From Baffinella frigidus (taxonomy: Eukaryota; Cryptophyceae; Cryptomonadales; Baffinellaceae), in contig MU646456.1 of NCBI GenBank assembly GCA_026770585.1, positions 540,927 through 556,456 on the forward strand: a stretch of 15,530 nt of DNA, given 5' to 3'. A model generated the notes under the pieces. The model was not told the origin of the DNA. It saw only the letters and a list, made by a program, of their open reading frames with translations, and did no database searches. A program made the translations under genes and the position numbers. Of the stretch, positions 13,022-15,530 are shown one piece after another; position 1 is the stretch's first letter; each line of letters starts with the position of its first letter.

Positions 13022-13568
13022 CAGGAGTCCTTTAGGTCCTTTACAGGGGTACCTCAAGTATAAGAAACAGTCCACATAAGAAACAAGGCGTTTTTGGTGT
13101 CAGAGTTTCTTAATAAATAAGAAACGGAGGGCGGGCGTTCTCACTGAGTTTCTTAAAAATTAAGGAACGGAGGGCGGGCGTTTTCACGGAGTTTCTTAAT
13201 AAACAAGGAACAGAAGGTCGAATTTCGTCAAATCCTCTCGAGGATGAGTGGTAGGAACCTCGAAACCCTCCAAGATGGGTGGTAGGGACCTCAAACCCCT
13301 GAAAAGTCCCAAAATTTGCTGAGGTACTTCACGTTTCGGGCAAAAAGTTCTTTGAAAATTAAGGAACGGAAGGCGGGCGTTTCCACTGAGTTTCTTAATA
13401 ATTAAGAAACGGAGGGTGGGCGTTCTCACTGAGTTTCTTAATTATTAAGAAACGGAGGGCGGGCGTTTTCAGATCTCCGGTTTCTTGTAAACGAGGTACC
13501 CCTGTAGGTTCTTCGAGTTCCCAACATAGGCGGACACCGGAACTTATCCTGCAGGGAGGCCATGCTTC
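13022..13568 (-). repeat. family D, copy D9, split by B5 and cut by R
   Basis: Left part GTCCTTTAGGTCCTTTA (13026-13043); right part from TAGGTTCTTCGAGTTCCC (13505) to GGAGGCCATGCTTC (13568). Removing B5 with one TA restores a normal D. Confidence 0.85.
13042..13506. mobile_element. family B, copy B5 (465 bp, enlarged)
   Basis: Ends TACAGGGGTACCTCAAGTAT and AACGAGGTACCCCTGTA match family B, but the centre is replaced by about six copies of a 42-44 base unit, each with a small hairpin such as GTTTCTTAATTATTAAGAAA plus C, followed by GGAGGGCGGGCGTT. A further two-unit repeat (GATGNGTGGTAGGNACCTC) lies at 13242-13299. No transposase frame. Confidence 0.88.
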
Positions 13569-13654
13569 GTGAACCAAATCTCGATATGGAGACTTGTGGG
13601 CGATTCCCCTGGGTCAGGGGAAATCAGCTTTTGCGATCGCTCGATTTGGTTCAC
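13569..13654. mobile_element. element R, 86 bp
   Basis: GTGAACCAAATC pairs with GATTTGGTTCAC; inner hairpin ATTCCCCT / AGGGGAAAT. TTC on both sides suggests a 3-base target duplication. It sits in the end of D9. Confidence 0.75.
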
Positions 13655-13733
13655 TTCTGAGGGCTGGTGGCACCCCCCGATCTCTTCAAACACACCTCCA
13701 ACAACCCTCAGGGGCCACTCCCCTACAGGGGTA

Positions 13734-13850
13734 CGTCGCCCATAAAAACCCGCCCTCCCCTGGGACTCTACAGTACATTTTGGCCTATGCCTTGGGCCCT
13801 GTGGTGGTCATATGGGGGGGGCTGTTTCTTCTGAGCGAGGTACCCCTGTA
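13734..13850. mobile_element. MITE family B, copy B3
   Basis: TACAGGGGTACGTCGCCCAT ... GAGCGAGGTACCCCTGTA. More diverged core (CTACAGTACATTTTGGCC). Confidence 0.85.
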
Positions 13851-13952
13851 TCCCTTCAGTGGCCAGTAGGCTCATACGCCATACCGTATGGCCATTGGAC
13901 CTGCCTAGGACCTCTTGGTGGTCAAAGTTGACCAGCACGCCACTTAAGGGAT
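13849..13952. mobile_element. MITE family C, copy C5, sharing TA with B3
   Basis: TATCCCTTCAGTGGCCAG ... GCCACTTAAGGGATG. The TA closing B3 is the TA opening C5. Inner hairpin GGTCAAAGTTGACC. Confidence 0.85.
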
Positions 13953-14011
13953 GTTCAACGCCGTGTCTGCTCACGCCGCAGGCCTTCGGGGCTCACAGGA
14001 GCCTCACAACC

Positions 14012-14150
14012 TGCTCCTTTAGGTCCTTTAGGTTTTGATTTCTCCCACCATAGCCCAACGACACGCCTTTCCGTAGAAAAGATCTGCAGAAAAGGCATTT
14101 TTGCTTTCGGATCGCATTGAGCTCTCCAGGGCAGAGGCTCGTGAAGAGGG
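14012..14150 (-). repeat. family D, copy D10 (long form)
   Basis: CTCCTTTAGGTCCTTTAGG, TTTTGATTTCTCCCACCAT, TTTCCGTAGAAAAGATCTGC, TTGCTTTCGGATCGCATTG, CTCTCCAGGGCAG then AGGCTCGTGAAGAGGGGATA, as in D4. Confidence 0.85.
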
Positions 14151-14167
14151 GATAGTGGGAGGTTCTT

Positions 14168-14222
14168 GTGAGCCTCGGTCGGACAGGTGATGAGCCTCCC
14201 AAGCGGGGTCTCACTGCTTCAG
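14168..14222 (+). repeat. repeated intron tail, copy 2
   Basis: GTGAGCCTCGGTCGGACAGG, TGATGAGCCTC, CCAAGCGGGGTCTCACT then TCAG at the acceptor of the next exon. Matches 11456-11529 with an internal deletion. Confidence 0.8.
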
Positions 14223-14301
14223 CCCATCCCTCTGCCGCTCCTCACACGACCGCACCGCACGTCACGTCAACCTCGAAATACACACCGAGGCAGCGTGGTC
14301 C
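14223..14301 (+). CDS. exon HDRTARHVNLEIHTEAAWS of unknown protein
   Basis: Acceptor CACTGCTTCAG, one base, 26 codons PSLCRSSHDRTARHVNLEIH to TEAAWS, donor TCC|GTAAGT (consensus), phase 0. Three frames are open here; this one has the most protein-like composition and a consistent end. Family unknown. Confidence 0.4.
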
Positions 14302-14302
14302 G

Positions 14303-14390
14303 TAAGTCCTTTAGGTTCTTCGAGCTCCCAACATAGGAGGACACCGGAACTTGTTCTGCAGAAAAGCCGTGCTTCCTTTCGGATCACATC
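14303..14390 (-). repeat. family D, copy D11, filling a short intron
   Basis: TCCTTTAGGTTCTTCGAGCT, CCCAACATAGGAGGACACC, GAACTTGTTCTGCAGAAAAG, CTTCCTTTCGGATCAC. Occupies most of the putative 112-base intron 14302-14413. Confidence 0.85.
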
Positions 14391-14413
14391 AAGCCCCACT
14401 CCCCTGTACATAG

Positions 14414-14443
14414 GATCGCTTCAATCTCCCGCGACTGACGTGA
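14414..14443 (+). CDS. possible terminal micro-exon DRFNLPRLT
   Basis: Acceptor CCCTGTACATAG, then DRFNLPRLT and TGA in phase 0, matching exon 14223-14301. The alternative frame (SLQSPATDVKPFLD, donor ACAG|GTTGAG at 14458) is also plausible but needs another phase. Confidence 0.3.
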   Translation, partial: DRFNLPRLT

Positions 14444-14515
14444 AGCCATTCCTGGACAGGTTGAGTGCGACAATGACGCCAACGACGCGGCTCTAATGCA
14501 CGTGCGACACCGCCG

Positions 14516-14637
14516 CTGTGGGTATCTAGGATCTAAGGGCATACAGACACAAGGTTATGAGGACGCCTAGGTGAATCTACCTCGGCGTCCTCATAACCTT
14601 GCGTCCTGATGCCCTCAGATCCTAGAGATACCCACAG
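14516..14637. mobile_element. element I, 122 bp foldback
   Basis: CTGTGGGTATCTAGGATCTA ... GGTTATGAGGACGCC pairs over about 52 bases with its mirror; loop TAGGTGAATCTACCTC. A fragment of the same arm is at 4985-5049. Confidence 0.9.
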
Positions 14638-14716
14638 CCGCCCCACCGCATCCAGCCTGCGTCTGCCCCGCGACCTGAAGGAAACACGCAGTGACGAAGG
14701 CACTCGCCAGACTCCC

Positions 14717-14954
14717 TCCTAGCCCGTGCGAGCACTCACACGAGCCCATGCGAGCACTCAACACGATCTGCTCGCCCGTGCGAGCACTCGCAGGGGTACC
14801 TCGCTGATAAGAAACCAACCTCCCATAGGACCCTACAGTAGGACCATGCCTACAAGGGCGCTACAGTGGTCCTAGCTAGGGGGAGGGGCGGTTTCTTATG
14901 AGCGAGGTACCCCTGTACAAGGTCTGCGCTCGCCCGTGCGAGCACTCGCACGAT
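14717..14954. repeat. GCCCGTGCGAGCACTC repeats interrupted by B4
   Basis: Copies near 14720, 14744, 14774 and 14932; the unit holds CGTGCGAG/CTCGCACG, a hairpin. B4 sits after the third copy. Confidence 0.8.
14789..14917. mobile_element. MITE family B, copy B4
   Basis: CAGGGGTACCTCGCTGATAA ... GAGCGAGGTACCCCTGTA, core CCTACAGTAGGACC / GTGGTCCTAG. Left TA has become CG. Confidence 0.88.
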
Positions 14955-15033
14955 CAACACCCCCGGGACGGAACACCGCGCGCGCGTGCGTCTCAAGAGG
15001 GGTACTTAGACATTTGTATTATTACACTTGGAC

Positions 15034-15052
15034 CGGACTAGCCGGCTGAGTC
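15034..15052. repeat. short palindrome GGACTAGCCGGCTGAGTCC
   Basis: Self-complementary apart from one central extra base. It abuts C6. Confidence 0.55.
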
Positions 15053-15143
15053 CCGTAAGTGCCCAGAAGGCTCATACGCCCTACCGTAGGGCCTGCCTAG
15101 GACCTATGTGGGGTCAATTTCGACCCCATGGGCCCTTAAGGGA
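15051..15143. mobile_element. MITE family C, copy C6
   Basis: TCCCGTAAGTGCCCAGAAGG ... GGGCCCTTAAGGGA, inner hairpin GGGGTCAATTTCGACCCC, core CCCTACCGTAGGG. Ends partly decayed, TA lost. Confidence 0.82.
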
Positions 15144-15297
15144 ACGGGGGGTTGCGATCGATTTTGGTAAAGCCAGTTGAGAGGCCCGCCTCGAGGCGGT
15201 CTCGCAGGATCCTTTTCTGGACCTTTGACTCCTGCTTGGACGTCATGCGCGTCCCGCGCGCCGCGGCCAGCCGCCCTACGATCATGTCTTTCGTCCC
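15136..15297 (-). CDS. terminal exon GTKDMIVGRLA... of unknown protein
   Basis: Minus strand: acceptor ACCCGAAACAG, then GTKDMIVGRLAAARGTRMTS, KQESKVQKRILRDRLEAGLS and TGFTKIDRNPPFP, TAA. Basic and helical, with G/C-ending codons. The TAA lies in the CTTAAG terminal repeat of C6, so the original protein may have been longer or the true exon may end earlier. The reading before the acceptor (LNPKPET repeats) is translated telomere-type repeat and is excluded. No family recognised. Confidence 0.5.
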   Translation of the reverse strand, partial: GTKDMIVGRLAAARGTRMTSKQESKVQKRILRDRLEAGLSTGFTKIDRNPPFP

Positions 15298-15530
15298 CTG
15301 TTTCGGGTTTAGGGTTTCGGGCTTCGGGTTTCGGGTTTCGGGTTTCGGGTTTAGAGTGTGGGGGCCAGCCGCCCTACGATCATGTCTTTCGTGCCCTGTT
15401 GAGGATAGGGTTTCGGGTTTGGGGTTTCGGGTTTGGGGTTTGGGGTTTAGGGTGTGGGGTGTGGGGTGGGAGGTGTGGGGGCCAGCCACTCTACGATCAT
15501 GTCTTTCGTCCCCTGTTTCGGGTTTAGGGT
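15265..15530 (-). repeat. three-unit array: exon start plus telomere-type repeats
   Basis: GGCCAGCCGCCCTACGATCA with TGTCTTTCGT (exon start and acceptor on the minus strand) occurs at 15265-15302, 15363-15400 and 15480-15518. Each copy is followed by TTTCGGG/TTTAGGG/TTTGGGG runs (15301-15360, 15401-15479, 15516 to the window end). The array continues beyond the window. Confidence 0.88.

Noticed and set aside
13022-14390. Family D as a tRNA-derived SINE or as spliced-leader relics
   Set aside because: GGTTCTTCGAGCTCC only loosely resembles a pol III B box, no A box or poly(A) tail is seen, and the dinoflagellate leader sequence is absent.
15265-15530. Chromosome end (telomere)
   Set aside because: Units are degenerate, mixed with exon copies and oriented within a larger array; nothing shows a true terminus.
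336-15530. CRISPR array
   Set aside because: Tandem repeats lack regular spacers of equal size and no cas genes exist; the context is eukaryotic.

Overview
This looks like nuclear DNA of an intron-rich eukaryote, most likely a unicellular alga or protist. There are no bacterial-style gene blocks. Short open segments end at GT donors or start at AG acceptors and join in matching codon phases. Degenerate TTTAGGG-type repeats, CTT and CT/GA microsatellites and a dense crowd of short inverted-repeat elements fill most of the rest. My best guess is a photosynthetic alveolate (chromerid such as Chromera, or a dinoflagellate). This is inference: TTTAGGG repeats also occur in plants and other algae, and no rRNA or organelle marker is present. 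The listed long ORFs mostly run through microsatellites or repeats. The real coding signal is in small exons, many under 100 bases, which I read by eye.

Layout. Bases 1-2300 (+): pieces of one gene whose spliced segments resemble the HtrL/YibB family. One exon end is present three times and the next exon four times, separated by CTT-rich intron sequence. 2340-3660: CT microsatellites and a nest of repeats. 3760-3847 (-): one Ser/Ala/Pro-rich exon. 4066-7050: almost solid mobile elements, with two minus-strand exon candidates at 5874-5912 and 6103-6201. 7392-7613 (-): a terminal exon. 7803-10432 (+): the best gene, a multi-exon EF-hand protein with a 30-base exon; four junctions in its first five exons fit in phase, and together they build two calcium-binding loops 37 residues apart. 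10846-12850 (+): four exon candidates, possibly one gene, ending in a stop. 14223-14443 (+): two exons around a short intron made mostly of one repeat copy. 15136-15297 (-): a terminal exon followed by partial copies of its own start, mixed with telomere-type repeats to the window edge.

Mobile DNA. I defined families by comparing copies within the window. A, B and C are MITE-like; B and C, and probably A, sit at TA target sites, and all share a core built from CCTACNGTAGG and CCTAGGNC. B5 sits inside a D repeat, so undamaged D copies serve as the empty site and show a TA duplication. Family D (11 copies, no terminal inverted repeats) begins at or within a few bases of a 5' splice site in three places, so it may be introner-like. 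Further inverted-repeat elements (E, F, G, H, I, J, L, N, P, R, S) occur once or twice.

Main idea from the hunt: at six separate exons the exon edge plus adjoining intron, splice site included, is duplicated nearby, usually with a mobile element or simple-sequence array between the copies. Together with D copies starting at donors and MITE ends supplying stops, the window looks like a place where repeats are reshaping gene structure. All gene models need transcript data.
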